A stretch of 64,000 nucleotides of DNA from the NCBI GenBank assembly GCA_020466095.1, contig CM035806.1:140771934-140835933 (forward strand), read 5' to 3'. The stretch comes from Chlorops oryzae. Lineage: Eukaryota; Arthropoda; Insecta; Diptera; Chloropidae. Positions 25,355 through 37,040 of the stretch are shown piece by piece (within the stretch, counting starts at the first letter, position 1; every line of letters begins with the position of its first letter). The translations under genes and the position numbers were made by a program. The notes below the pieces were generated by a model. That model was not told where the DNA came from. It made no database searches and was given only the letters and a program-made list of their open reading frames with translations.

Positions 25355-26904
25355 TTGTAACAAACGAAGAAACGAAGAGACGGACACAATTAGCAAAACA
25401 AACAATTGCGACTACTCGAGAAGGGAAGGATGGTGATGAAGAGAAGTTTGGCGACTATCCGGAAATTTGGAAAGTTACACCGTCCGTTTTTAGAGCATAT
25501 AAAACTACAAGCGACACTTCCCATTTGCGGGAGAAACCACTCAAACGAACTTAACAAACGAACCAAATCTCACAAACGAACTTGACAAACGAAACGAATA
25601 GCTCCTAATGGCAATTCTAGTGATGATTTCTCATGTTGGTTTTTCCTGGTTACTTTTGAAAGTACAGAAACTACAGCACTATGTTAACAGTTATTCCAAA
25701 CTTCCAATTAGAAAATAAAAATTTGTGTGTGCAACTTTAAAAATGATGTGCGACGTATGTTGAAAAGTGTTTTATATACAAACTAGAGATGGGCGCGTGC
25801 CGTGCTTTTTCCGTGTCACGCACGAACACGACAAAAAACACGGCATGCATGTGTCTGAAATCAGGATTCGTGCCCTGAGCCGTGCTTGAGCGAATTTTAC
25901 TCCAAAACACGACTCACGACGCAAATTATACATTTCATATGCCAAAAAATAAAAAAATAAATTCAATTGGAGACCTTTCGACTTGCTATCGACATATGTG
26001 CAGCGTTGCCTGGCGGACATTCCACGCCAAAAGGAATAAGTTGAATTTGTAAATTTTTTGGTTGAAATCTTAATTTTAATTAATTTACGTATATTAAACC
26101 CGAATTGATTTCAAATCAATATTCGAGTAAGTAAGCGAAAAAGGTACAATTGTACCTGTTATTTCATTCCTGGTAACAACCGAAAAAGTTAAAATAAGAA
26201 GATAATTTTGAAGGCAAAAAAAAAAACATAACAATTTTTTTTTTTAATTACGAAGCATATAGTAATATAGATGGCACTTGGTAAAAAACGTGTGTGTTGA
26301 ATTGAAGTAGGCTCCTTTTGCATGCATTCTTATGGCAAAATCAGAAACGTAGCACGCCCCCTAAAAATTCCGGTTCCGGTCTAACAAATATTTAATAATC
26401 TTGTAACATGAACTAAAATTTTTGTTAAAAATCAGATGTATATAAGAGTTTATCAAAGGTTTTTCATAAAAACTCATTTTATTTTCCAGCAAAATATGTT
26501 AGTTTTATACAATTAAAAATAATTAGATAAAATTTTGCTCATATTATTGAGGAACGCTAAAGCAGAGTACTCATGCGTCGAATATGACCGATTCTCAAAA
26601 AGTTTGAATTCCACCACAGAACAGCTGACATGAAATATTCAGTGATATCGTAACTAAAATACACTATATATTTTTAGATCTCTTCTGAATGAAAAGGGTA
26701 CAGAATTGCATTAACTATCATAAAAAACTAAAAAAAAGTTTCACATTAAAAAGAAAACATTGAAAAATTTCAACGCAAGTATGTTTAGTTACAAAATTAA
26801 GTGAGAAAAACGCTACCATACCACATCCCCGTGCGTCCCTAGTCCTCAAAAAGTGTGTTTCATTACCGAAATGTCTTAACGTGTAAATGGCCTCAAATAG
26901 TTGA

Positions 26905-27045
26905 GAGTCAGACACACGAATAATTGTTCTGAAACAATTAACTAAGTAGAGAAAGATGAGCGAAGAAAAAAGACGGTTGTTTGTTAAATGTTCTGCGCTT
27001 CTCTTTATTTCTCATGAAATCAAATGGAATTGTTCCGAAACATGT
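26905..27045. repeat. MITE copy, same family as 39341-39500
   Basis: It begins GAGAGTCAGACACACGAA and shares GTTTTGAAACAATTA-like and GCGAAGAAAA segments, then TGCGCTTCTCTT and CATG-A-ATCAAATGGAA, in the same order as the copy at 39341-39500. The right terminal repeat present in the second copy is not seen here, so this copy looks truncated or replaced. Confidence 0.55.
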
Positions 27046-28049
27046 TCCATATAGGACTGTAGGTCTAACTCTTCTTCTTCCTAATCCCTGCAATGTGTTA
27101 GAGCTACGCTGCTTCAACATAGGCATATTGCATGAGGAAAAGAGAAGCATGCAATGGCAGCGAAATCTTTTGCTCTGGTGTGGTGAAATGCACTGCCACT
27201 TTTATTTTTAATTTTGGGAGATTTTCGAGTACATTACATATAAAATATCTACCAAACTCATAAAATTATATGAAAACTTGAAAAACGTAAAAATAATCAA
27301 CGAGAAATATAAATTGTTTTTTTGTCCAACCCTGTCCACATAACTTTTTGATCACACTGTTTCAGCAAAAATACTAAATTCTATGTACAATCAAATTCGT
27401 AGCCGTGGTCAAAAATGTATGTCAATTTATTACAAAATTAAAACATTCGTGCACATTGAGCAAAAACATATCGTAATACATTTAATAAAGTTTCAATTAT
27501 GAACTTTTCAAGCAATATAAAAAACCGAGCCGACGCCGTGTTTCTTTGATAATTTTCTCGCAAGTGGCATCATAGTGCCACTTTGTGTCTACCCGTATTG
27601 TTGTTGATAGCTTTTTGGTGAATTTCTCGAAAGAATTGAATTTCCTATACCTGCCTAATGGTGAATTTCTTATTAGCGGCAGAGGCTTTTCGACGTCGAC
27701 AGTTAGACCTACAGTCCTACATGACATGTTCGTGTGTGAAGCGGGAAATAGGCTCCAAACGAATTTGAAGTTAACTGTAAATAGGATGTCCAAGAAAAAT
27801 CGATATTTCGATATGGGATGTGCAAAAAAAATCGATATATAGTTTTTTCATATACAACTCTTGATTTAATTCAAAAATGATTTAAATAAATCTATTTAAA
27901 TCAAACTACTGACAAATGATTGGAATCTAACTGATTTAAATGAAATGATTAAAAAAATTTTTTTTGGTTTCCCGTGGTCGATAGATCGTTTTGTGCCCAC
28001 CTATAAATATGTCCTGTTCCATACTAGGCGACAGTCGCCGGAGACACAG

Positions 28050-28762
28050 CTGCAGCGTAAAAAAACGTAAACAGATTTCAATTGACGTAAACGTAAACAG
28101 ACAAGTAAACGTAAACAAGTTCATATTTTTCTGTTTTTCATACTAGAATTAAGAAGAAATCAAAGAATTTGTTCTTTTGGCGTTATTGCAGGCCGACATT
28201 TTTATTAAACCTTAAGGTAATTACTGAATGCTTTGTAATTGTTGAAATGTGTTGCCATGTTATTTCACATTTCGTCAAAGGAATTAGCTGTTTCCATCCT
28301 GTTTACATCTGTTTACGTCTGTTTATGACTGTTTACGTCTGTTTACAGAAATGGTATTCATGTAATAGCGCAAAGCTCATATTTTTGCACCCTCATAAAC
28401 CAACTGTCAAATCTTGCATGAAAATAATTTTACGCGCTCTGCATTACGATTAGATAGCGCATAGCGAGCGTATAAAGCGCATAACCTCGTTGACTCGTTG
28501 TTTTGAAGTTTTTAAAGATATTAAATTGAATATTTATTTAAACATTTTCTTTTCTTGCTCAATTTCGGAAGTTGTTTTGATTTTCCTCAAATTTCAGTAT
28601 TGATTATCTGTTTTTCACAACTTTGCACGCAAGCTGCTTATTTGGTGCGCTCATGCAACATGTGAGATAAAAGTATTCAACTGTCAGTTTTGCATGCTTT
28701 GCGCTGTTACATGAATACCACTAGAGTAAACGTAAACAGCGTCTGTTAACGCGTAAACGCCC
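28050..28762. repeat. GTAAACG-rich repeat with nested palindromic element
   Basis: Clusters of GTAAACG and its reverse complement (CGTTTAC/TGTTTAC) occur at 28050-28115 and 28290-28345, and again near 28725-28760. Between them, TGGTATTCATGTAATAGCGC (from 28352) and the inverted GCGCTGTTACATGAATACCA (ending near 28720) frame an inner segment of about 370 bp, a MITE apparently inserted into the first repeat. The outer end reads CGCCCATCCCTG. Confidence 0.5.
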
Positions 28763-28943
28763 ATCCCTGTTTTCGATAGTTGAAAACCAGCGATAGCGCT
28801 GTCGATTGTATCTTCAGCTCTAATCTGGCAGCACCAATCCCTACTATATTGTCGATGAAGTGAGGTATTGATTTTCTGTACAAATTTTCTCCGTCATCAC
28901 GTCGATAAAAATCCAAAGTTGTGCATAATTTTGCAAAGCAAAC

Positions 28944-30139
28944 ATGGGAGACAACGAACAAAAGGCACTGCAATTGATGGCAGAGGCTGAAAAGAAACTT
29001 ACTCAACAAAAAGGATTCTTAGGCTCGCTTTTTGGGTAACATGACTCATTTTATTGATTGTCTTTGTGTGCAATACCATTTTTTTCACTTCACTCCACCC
29101 ATCAATTTCACTTTTAGAAAACACTTTTACTGATTTTTCCATATTCCAGTGGTTCAAATAAAATCGAAGATGCCATTGAATGCTATCAGCGAGCCGGGAA
29201 CATGTTCAAAATGTCTAAAAATTGGACAAAGGCAGGCGAGTGCTTCTGTGAGGCTGCAAATTTACATGCCAAAGCCGGAAGTCGCCATGATTCGGGAACA
29301 TGCTATGTCGATGCTTCCAACTGCTATAAGAAGGTAAATAGATACTTCATCTTCATGTGAAATTTAAACACTTAATAAATGATCATACTTATCAACCAGG
29401 TTGACATCGAAAATGCCGTTGCCTGTCTAATGAAGGCCATTGATATTTACACAGATATGGGTCGTTTTACTATGGCCGCGAAGCATCATCAAAGCATTGC
29501 CGAAATGTACGAAGGCGATCCAAATGGTTTGGCTAAGGCCATACATCACTATGAGCAAGCTGCCGATTATTTCAAGGGCGAGGAATCAATCAGTTCCGCC
29601 AACAAATGCATGCTCAAAGTGGGGCAATATGCAGCTCAATTGGAGGATTATGAAAAAGCAATCAGCATATACGAGCAGGTAATGCGGCTGACTGATAATT
29701 TAGAACTAATCTTCTATAAATTAAAACTATATATACAGGTTGCTGCCTCATCGCTCGAAAGCTCACTGCTCAAATATAGCGCTAAAGAGTATTTCTTCCG
29801 CGCGGCTCTGTGTCATTTGAGCGTTGATTTGCTCAATGCACAGCATGCTATTGAAAAATATGCCCAACAATATCCAGCATTCCAAGACTCCAGGGAATAT
29901 AAGCTTATCAAAGTATGGCATAAAATCCATTTAAAGATTTATCGTACAAAAAAAAAAAAAAACTGCTAAATACCTTTATTTAAATGTAGGTTCTCTGTGA
30001 ACACCTTGAAGAACAGAATATCGAAGGCTTTACCGAAGCTGTCAAGGATTACGATAGCATCTCACGTCTTGATCAATGGTATACAACAATTTTGCTTAGG
30101 ATCAAAAAGGCAGCCGATGAAGATCCCGATCTACGATAA
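28944..30139 (+). CDS. alphaSnap: alpha-SNAP, NSF attachment protein
   Basis: Five coding exons (28944-29035, 29150-29333, 29400-29678, 29739-29912, 29990-30139) with GT-AG junctions encode 292 residues, the usual alpha-SNAP length. It starts [20 protein letters not shown] with the loop GFLGSLFGG that contacts membrane, then tetratricopeptide-like helices ([50 protein letters not shown]), and ends with [15 protein letters not shown], including the penultimate Leu needed to stimulate NSF. Known role: binds SNARE four-helix bundles and recruits NSF so that ATP hydrolysis takes spent cis-SNARE complexes apart. The five exons are compact (about 1.2 kb). The gene is about 3.6 kb from Ras64B in divergent orientation and upstream of the serpin on the same strand. 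Confidence 0.95.
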
Positions 30140-31371
30140 ATCATTTAGGATTAACGACTATGACTATGACTTGAAAATTATTAGCGAAAAGAAAACTATT
30201 CCCAAGCATAACTATAATCTATAAATAATTTCCTTATCGTAACCCGATGATGATCGCAATGATAACATTAACGAAAAACGTAGTCAATGGCATTGGTCCA
30301 TAAAACAAAAGAAAGAAATTGAAAACAAACTAAAAATAAAAACACAACTTCCTTTATACATATATATATAAATATATATATATATAAATGCAATATACAT
30401 AAAAATTTAGGAAAAACGATATATCTACATGAAGATCAGTCACTTAGCCAAATCAGAAGTGTAACGAATTCAGTATGCTGCTACGTAAAGCATCGAAACA
30501 GATTTGATCTTTATAAAAAATCGTTCGTTATCGTTTTGATTTGTGAATTTCAATGAAATTCCACATATTATATTTAATAACTAACCCTTATATGCATAAG
30601 CAAAATTTAAAATAAATCTATAGCGCATAGACGCTTGTCCGAAAAAAATATTAACGATTTAGCTTGGCGCACGATAAAGCTACTCGTCTGCAATCATGAA
30701 GTACACTAAGGGTCCTTTTTCGTTTACAAAATCCACACGCATCGATGATGTTCATGGAAATTATGCATAAGTGGAAACCATTATCTTATTTTCGCACCCC
30801 CAAATTCACATCTACAACTGAGGTTTGTTTGTTCTTACTTTTGTTCTTATATTTGGTATATTGATGTTTATAAAACGTATCAAATATTCTTACTTATTTC
30901 GTTCTGTATTCTTAAATTTTCCGAGTGCGGATACAGCTTTCGTGATGATTATCCCCGAAAAAGTTAAATACTATTTAAATTTCGAAAAGAAACACGAGTC
31001 CTTATACTCTAGCTTAGTTGATACAATCCCCTATTCATAAAGGAGGATCTTTCGAAGAAAACGTTCTAGAATTACAGTGAATTTTTACTATACTTCATCT
31101 GCAATGTATATAAAATTAAATCTAATCTATAAATCCATTCGCAAAAAAAAAAGAAATCGTGACTTTAAATACGGAAGTCAGCTTTTGTTTATGGAGCGAA
31201 TGAGATTTCTGTTCAGAACTTTTGCTTTCAATGGGTATAATTGTTTTTTCAATTTTTTTTTTTTTTTTTATATAGCTTTTGAATATACAGGCATGCTCTA
31301 GAAATCGAATCCGAAAAAAAAAAATTTCGCATGAGCATGACTGATAAATCAAAAAATTTATATATATTCAC

Positions 31372-31473
31372 CCCTATTCTGGATATTTCTTATGAACTTT
31401 TCCGCCAGTTTCAATACAAATTTCTATTTCTAAACTGGCGGAAAAGTTCATGTGAAATATTCAGAATAGAGGG
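31372..31473. repeat. 102-bp near-perfect hairpin
   Basis: The 5' arm runs CCCTATTCTGGATATTTC and then ATGAACTTTTCCGCCAGTTT. The 3' arm is its complement, starting AAACTGGCGGAAAAGTTCAT and ending GAATAGAGGG. The stem is about 40 bp with one small bulge and two mismatched or wobble positions, closed by a 20-nt AT-rich loop. Either a minimal MITE or a precursor-microRNA-like hairpin would look like this; there is no expression evidence. Confidence 0.7.
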
Positions 31474-32291
31474 ATTGAGTTCCATATTAAAAAGTTATAA
31501 ACCAGCTAATAATTTCTTGTGACGACATAAAAAGTTACCCAAAAACAGTTCGTGTGATGACGTCACATTAACAAAAATACTACTGGCAAAAATTTTTCAC
31601 TTCAAAAATCCTACTCAAATGCTTAATGATATACAGATAAAACTAAGATGCTATTTTTACTTCAGTTAATACGGAATTTCGTCATTCAGGCCCATAGAGA
31701 GCAATATAATAATAGCTTCACATTTTGTAACATGTTTGCTATAACATAGAGGAGCCTCAAATTGAAAAAAAAATTCATATTTTATTGTTTTAAGCATAAA
31801 AATATATATATGAAGAAAAAAATTTAAGAAGGTAATATATTAAAATAATTATAATAATTATTAAAATAATATAAAACAATATAAATGACATTAGTAATCA
31901 ATCGTTTTTAGATCTGATAAATAATATTGCTTCTACATCAGCACATCTTCAATAAAAACTGCAAAAATACAAACACGAAGATAAAAAAAAATAAAAAAAA
32001 TTTTTTTTTTAATTTACTCATTGAATACTAAATACATTTACGTACTTGCATACATGATTATATACAATATATATATATATATATAAAGGTCTCTTTAAAG
32101 GACGCTTTCGTATTTCTCTATGTTTTTGGAATGTTAATTATCAAGTAAATGAATTTAAATTGAATAATAAATTGATTAAACTAAAAACAAAAAAAAAAAA
32201 AAACTCCGAGCTAAACGAATAACTTGAGGTTAAGGCAATAACATTAAAAAAAAACACAAAATATTGTTGATATAAATTTATCAAAGCATTT

Positions 32292-32528
32292 CAGGGGGGT
32301 CACTCTGTATTGCGATTCGAAAATGAATGCGTTGCTAAAGCTCATTTTAAAATGCAAGTGAAACGGTTTTTTGAAGTTTTTTGATTCCTAAATACAAATT
32401 GCAAGGTTCAGAAATGAATTTCCAACGCTTAGAAACGCAACGAGTTCAAAGGACCGTTCCAAATGCAATTCAAAATCAGCTTTCGCATCGCATTCATTTT
32501 CGAATCGCAATACAGAGTGACCCCCCTG
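32292..32528. mobile_element. 237-bp MITE with 40-bp terminal inverted repeats
   Basis: The left end reads CAGGGGGGTCACTCTGTATT and continues GCGATTCGAAAATGAATGCG. The right end is the exact inverted match, ending GAGTGACCCCCCTG. The CAGGG-type terminus suggests a hAT or related superfamily, but I do not see matching 8-bp flanks (AAGCATTT against GTATTGCC). Confidence 0.7.
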
Positions 32529-33394
32529 GTATTGCCGAATTAAATGCGTCTTGTAGACTTCCGTGAATATTGGGGTTGAACCCCAAAACCTCCCCTGGCT
32601 GCGCGCCTGGTGATCATCGAGCCCATTCAAGGGTGTATACACCATCCATCCACCTATATTTTCGATTAAAGTGAAGGTTTTCTAAATTAAAATAGGTACC
32701 TAAAAACATTGTGTTGATAAAATTGCACTCATACACACATTCCTTTTTATGCTTCTGACGGAATCAAAAAAACCCTCAATCAAATCATTCAAAACTGAAA
32801 TGAAGAGTAAAAAGTTTAAGCTGCATCACTTGATAAAAACAACTTTTTGCGTTTTCATAATGATTTCGATGAGTCTACGATGAGTGTATATGTATATTGA
32901 GAGCAAAAAGTAGACTAGACCAGAGTGGAGCGGAATTTCCAAAAAGAGAGTATTACAAAAAAAATTAAGAAACTACGCATTCCGGTTTAAAATGCGATCT
33001 CGGTCTTTCCCAATTCTGTATGTATCATGAAAAAAAAAAAAAAAAATTTTATTTTGTTTTGTTTGTGCCAAGTATCGCAATCGAGTAACCTTTAAAAATT
33101 GATTATTACCGACAGACAAACATAAATTCATAGAACACAAAGTGATTAATCGAAAAAATAACGCTTGCAAGGCTCATCATTTCATTTTAGTCTAAAATTC
33201 AAGCTGTTCGGGTATCTCCGAAAACAGTTCCGTTCCTCAGACGACGACGCTTCGTAATCGTGACAACAAAACATTTGCAATAACAACAACAGCAACATCA
33301 ATACAATAATTTAAAAGCACGTGTGAACTATTGAAAAAGTGGGTACAAATCCAATAGTATCGTTTGATCGAAAAAAAAAAAAAAAACACTAATA

Positions 33395-36300
33395 ATGCAA
33401 GGCAGAAAAGGTGAGTGCCATTGACACCCTAGATTAATATGCATAGCATGTATACTATGTATGTATGTCTATCTATATATATAAATATAAATATATATAT
33501 GTGTGTGTGTGTTTTTTGTATGTGATTATAAAATTCAAGGTTTGTTTTGGGCACTGCGACTTCATTAAGCTGACTCCCTTCACATTTTATTCATTTTTTT
33601 TTTTTTTTTTTTTTTGGTTTTCTATGAGCAATACTATCGATCTCACTGGCTGGCTCAACTGGTTTGCTCGTCAAATCTTTGTCTTTCGTGCATACATATC
33701 GCACCTCCTCTTCTAAGGTGACACAACTCAAAATTTCTCATTTTTCAGAAAACGCAAAAAACAAAATGCATCGCAGTGTCAATCAAAGCAAGACGAAAGG
33801 CATTACGGCTTTTTTTCGGCCTTTTATAATAGGAAAAACGGAATGGAATTTTTCCTGCAGGTAGACAGGTGACTTAGGAACAAGATCCACATCATAACTC
33901 AAAATTCAAAAATTTTGAGTTGTGTCACTTTAGAAGAGGAGGTGCGATATGTACTGCGCCCGTATCTACAATTGTATGCATAAGTATGTATGTGAATGTA
34001 TGCATGCATTCTTAGGGAAGTTTACTTGGGCTTATCATTTTCACTTTTAAAGCTTGAATAAAATCCGAAGCTCTTTCGATATTCAATTCAAAGTTCATTC
34101 CAATGGCTCGGAAGTGCTTCAATACTGAATGATAAGCCCGGCAATCGTTGCTTTAAAATCGCATCCAAAAAAAAAAAAAATTAATTCAATTCTTCTCGCT
34201 CTAAATAAGAAATCTGATGATTTCAATAAAAAACAAGTAAGGGTGTTATAGTCAGGCGAGCCTGACAATAGAATACCCGACACAGACACTTATGTTCGAA
34301 TAATTTTTAATATCAAGAGGTGTTTAAGGCCATTAGGGGCCCCATATACCGACTTTTGTTAAATTTCTTTATAAAAACCGCCCATTTGCCACGCCCAATT
34401 TTTAATTTTTTTGGGATTCTAATCGGACCCCTATATATACGCTTAAATTCTAAGATTCATTGAAATATTTCAATAAAGTCCGCTTTTGAGGCATTTTTGG
34501 GATTTTTGTGACAGACCCTAGTACTAGAGGTAGCCTTAATAATGGTTCTATCGAAAAAATTTTTGGGAAGGACGTTACTGGCTATCAAGGAAGCATACGT
34601 GCCAACTTTCGTTCAAGTCCCATTTGTATTTCGGGTGTAGGAGACAATTTTCGAAAAACGCCCTTATGCCACGCCCACTTTTCAACTTTTTTGAAATCAT
34701 ATTACTTGCATGTAAACATGTTCAAATACCAAGTTTCATCAAAATATCTTGAAAAACTCAGGTTTTAGAGCAGTTTTTGTGATTTTCATAACAGACCCTA
34801 GTACTGGAGGTACCCCTAAAAATGGTCCGATCGGGTCCATTCTCGAACTTGTTCTTACTCATGTCCCCGTGAGCACGCATACCAAATTTTGTCAAGATAG
34901 CTCAACTCCTTCGATAAGATAACTGTATACAGACAGACAGACGAGACAAGGACAGACAGACAGACGGACATGTCTAAATCGAATCTCCTGGTGACGCTGA
35001 TCATTTCTATATACATTTTGTATGGTCTATCTCGACTGGTTCTGGGTGTTACACACAACCCAACAAACGCAATATACCCTCGCACAGAGTGTGTCGGGTA
35101 TAAAAAACCTCGCACCGCACGCCCCTTTCGTTCAATTCAATTCTAAACAAAAAGAAAAGAAATTGTCCCATTACAAATGTTTAAACAATATTCTTCTTTT
35201 GTTTCAGCGTTATTCCACAGCCTTTTGGTATTCCTATTTTTCTTAGCAACATATTCTCATGCACAACAACTCGGTGTAAGAGCACCGGCCAACACCAACA
35301 AAAGACCACGTTTGCCAATAGCGCAGCGTTCATCGGTTTTAAGTCAAAATGAATTGGTCCTTCAGAGTTTTAAAAATGTAAGGCCGGGAGCTCTAAAATT
35401 CGGTCTCGATCTTTTTGCCCAAATTTCGGATTCATTGACGAGTTCGAATGGACGTACAGACGTTATGATTTCACCATTTGCAATTTGGTCATTGCTCTTA
35501 TTATTGGTTGAAGGTGCTGCTGGGAAGACACTGCAACAATTGCGTACGGCCCTGCATATTGATGAAGATCAGGCAAAATTACGACAGGCATATAGATTCG
35601 TACAGCGTTTTCTTACGTAAGTCCTAAAACTAGAACCCCAGACAGAGAATTTGATAAATTTAGTTTATACAATTTGAATTTGAATTTTCGTAAAAATACT
35701 CTATATTGGCTTTTTAAAGCACTAAGACGGCCACAATTGAAGTCGGTTCATTGCAAGCAATTTTTACGAATATCAACGAGCCGCCAAAACGTGAATACGA
35801 GAACATAATAACAAATTACTATGGTGCACAATTGACACCCGTTGATTTCCATAATCCAAATGAATCATATTATCGTATCAATGACGAAGTGCGTGCAGCT
35901 ACCAAGGGGCTCATTGGATCTGCATTATTGCCGCAGGATCTACTCGATGCACGCATTATGATGCTCTCGACATTGTACTTTAAAGGTCAGTGGAAGCATC
36001 GTTTCAATAAATCACAAACACACAGTGAACCTTTCTACGACGAGGATGGCAATCAAATTGGAAATGTCGAAATGATGATGCAGGAAGCCAATTTTAATTA
36101 TGTGGGCATTAATGAACTCGAAGGCCATGTATTAGAATTGCCATACGGAAAAGAAGATCGTCTATCGATGTTGGTGATACTGCCGAAAAGAGGTCAGATT
36201 TAATGTTTGCTCAATTTCTTTAAAATGATATTGATGTATCTATGCCATACCCATCAATTACAGGAGTCTCTGTTAATAAGATAATACACAATTTAAAAAG

Positions 36301-36784
36301 TTTCGGCACTGCAGAAATCTTTAAAAGACTCGAGGACGCCTCTGTCGGCTATGAAGACGACGACGTTGAAGTGTATTTGCCAAAATTTACGACTCACACA
36401 GATCTTTCATTACCCTTGGCTCTATACAAAGTAAGCAAGCTGAAGGATGAAGATCTAATTGCAATTGAGTTAACTATAATTGTTGTTTTTCCATTTCAGT
36501 TGGGTATCATAGATATCTTTAATTCAGCAGATGCCGATCTCAGCCAGATTGCCCCGAATCTCTTTGTCAATAATATACTGCATTCCACAAAGATTATTGT
36601 CGACGAGGAAGGCACCGAAGCGGCTGCAGCAACATCTGCAATATTGATCAATAAAGCGACACCACCCAAATTCTATTTGAATCGTCCATTCGTGTACCTA
36701 ATCATGGAGAAGACGACAGACGTACTGCTCTTTGCTGGTCAGGTGGTTAATCCAAATAAATTTAAGTATCCTATTCACGCTTGA
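33395..36784 (+). CDS. Spn77Ba: Secreted inhibitory serpin, Spn77Ba type
   Basis: Five coding exons: 33395-33410, 35208-35616, 35720-36192, 36264-36430 and 36500-36784, summing to 449 residues. The 16-nt first coding exon (MQGRK plus one base) joins across a 1.8-kb intron to GCG-TTA and completes a signal peptide, MQGRKALFHSLLVFLFFLAT, cut near SHA. The serpin body includes ISPFAIWSLLLLLVEGAAG, the hinge EEGTEAAAATSA and the C-terminal FYLNRPFVYLI. Counting from the hinge (P17 Glu) gives P1 Lys, P1' Ala (INKATPP), which predicts inhibition of trypsin-like proteases. From memory, Drosophila Spn77Ba limits the tracheal prophenoloxidase cascade through MP1/MP2. The reactive-centre hinge has small residues throughout, as inhibitory serpins do. 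Intron 1 carries a MITE and a dispersed repeat. Confidence 0.85.
33693..33953. mobile_element. 261-bp Tc1/mariner-like MITE in the serpin intron
   Basis: Terminal inverted repeats of about 42 bp: TACATATCGCACCTCCTCTT at the left, and AAGAGGAGGTGCGATATGTA at the right end. The repeats reach inward to CAACTCAAAATTT. Both ends carry TA, consistent with a TA target duplication as made by Tc1/mariner transposases. No open frame of its own. It sits within intron 1 of the serpin gene. Confidence 0.75.
34230..35106 (+). repeat. Dispersed repeat in the serpin intron, unclassified
   Basis: It starts near AACAAGTAAGGGTGTTATAG, followed by GAATACCCGACAC, and ends near GCACAGAGTGTGTCGGGTAT. Inside are GCCACGCCCA motifs, a GACAGACAGAC cluster and the GATAAGATAACTGTAT segment shared with the copy at 21100-21640. 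Similar repeats are common in fly genomes, but I cannot assign a superfamily. Confidence 0.6.
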
Positions 36785-37040
36785 GTAACAATTCCAACCT
36801 GTTCAATAGGTTAAATTTATTATGTCCAAGACGATAGCTCAAACGAAAAGCTAAAGCTAAAATATTTTTCTTTAAAAAATCGACTTTTATTCAAAAAAAA
36901 AAAAAAAAAAAAAAAACGAACAAAAAATCAGAAATCAGAAATTTCAAAAAACATACATACATGAAAGGAAATTGAAGGTGGAAAATTCCATTACGCAGTA
37001 AAAATTGCGAATAGAGCAGAGATTTAGCAAAGATCTAATG

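Larger units (their letters stand above)
25355..28943. other. Divergent intergenic region with MITE remnants
   Basis: This region separates Ras64B (minus) and alpha-SNAP (plus), so it should carry both promoters. No coding exon was recognised. Visible are a GTGCCGTG-rich repeat near 25790-25930, a MITE copy near 26905-27045, a GTAAACG-rich element at about 28050-28760, and CGATAG motifs close to alpha-SNAP (28774 and 28791). Confidence 0.5.
30140..33394. other. Intergenic, AT-rich, with two inverted-repeat elements
   Basis: Between alpha-SNAP and the serpin no coding exon was recognised. It contains the alpha-SNAP 3' region with TA-rich runs near 30360, a near-perfect hairpin at 31372-31473, a short inverted-repeat transposon at 32292-32528, and a TA microsatellite near 32070. 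The segment 33200-33394 (AACAACAACAGCAAC) is probably the 5' leader of the serpin. Confidence 0.5.
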
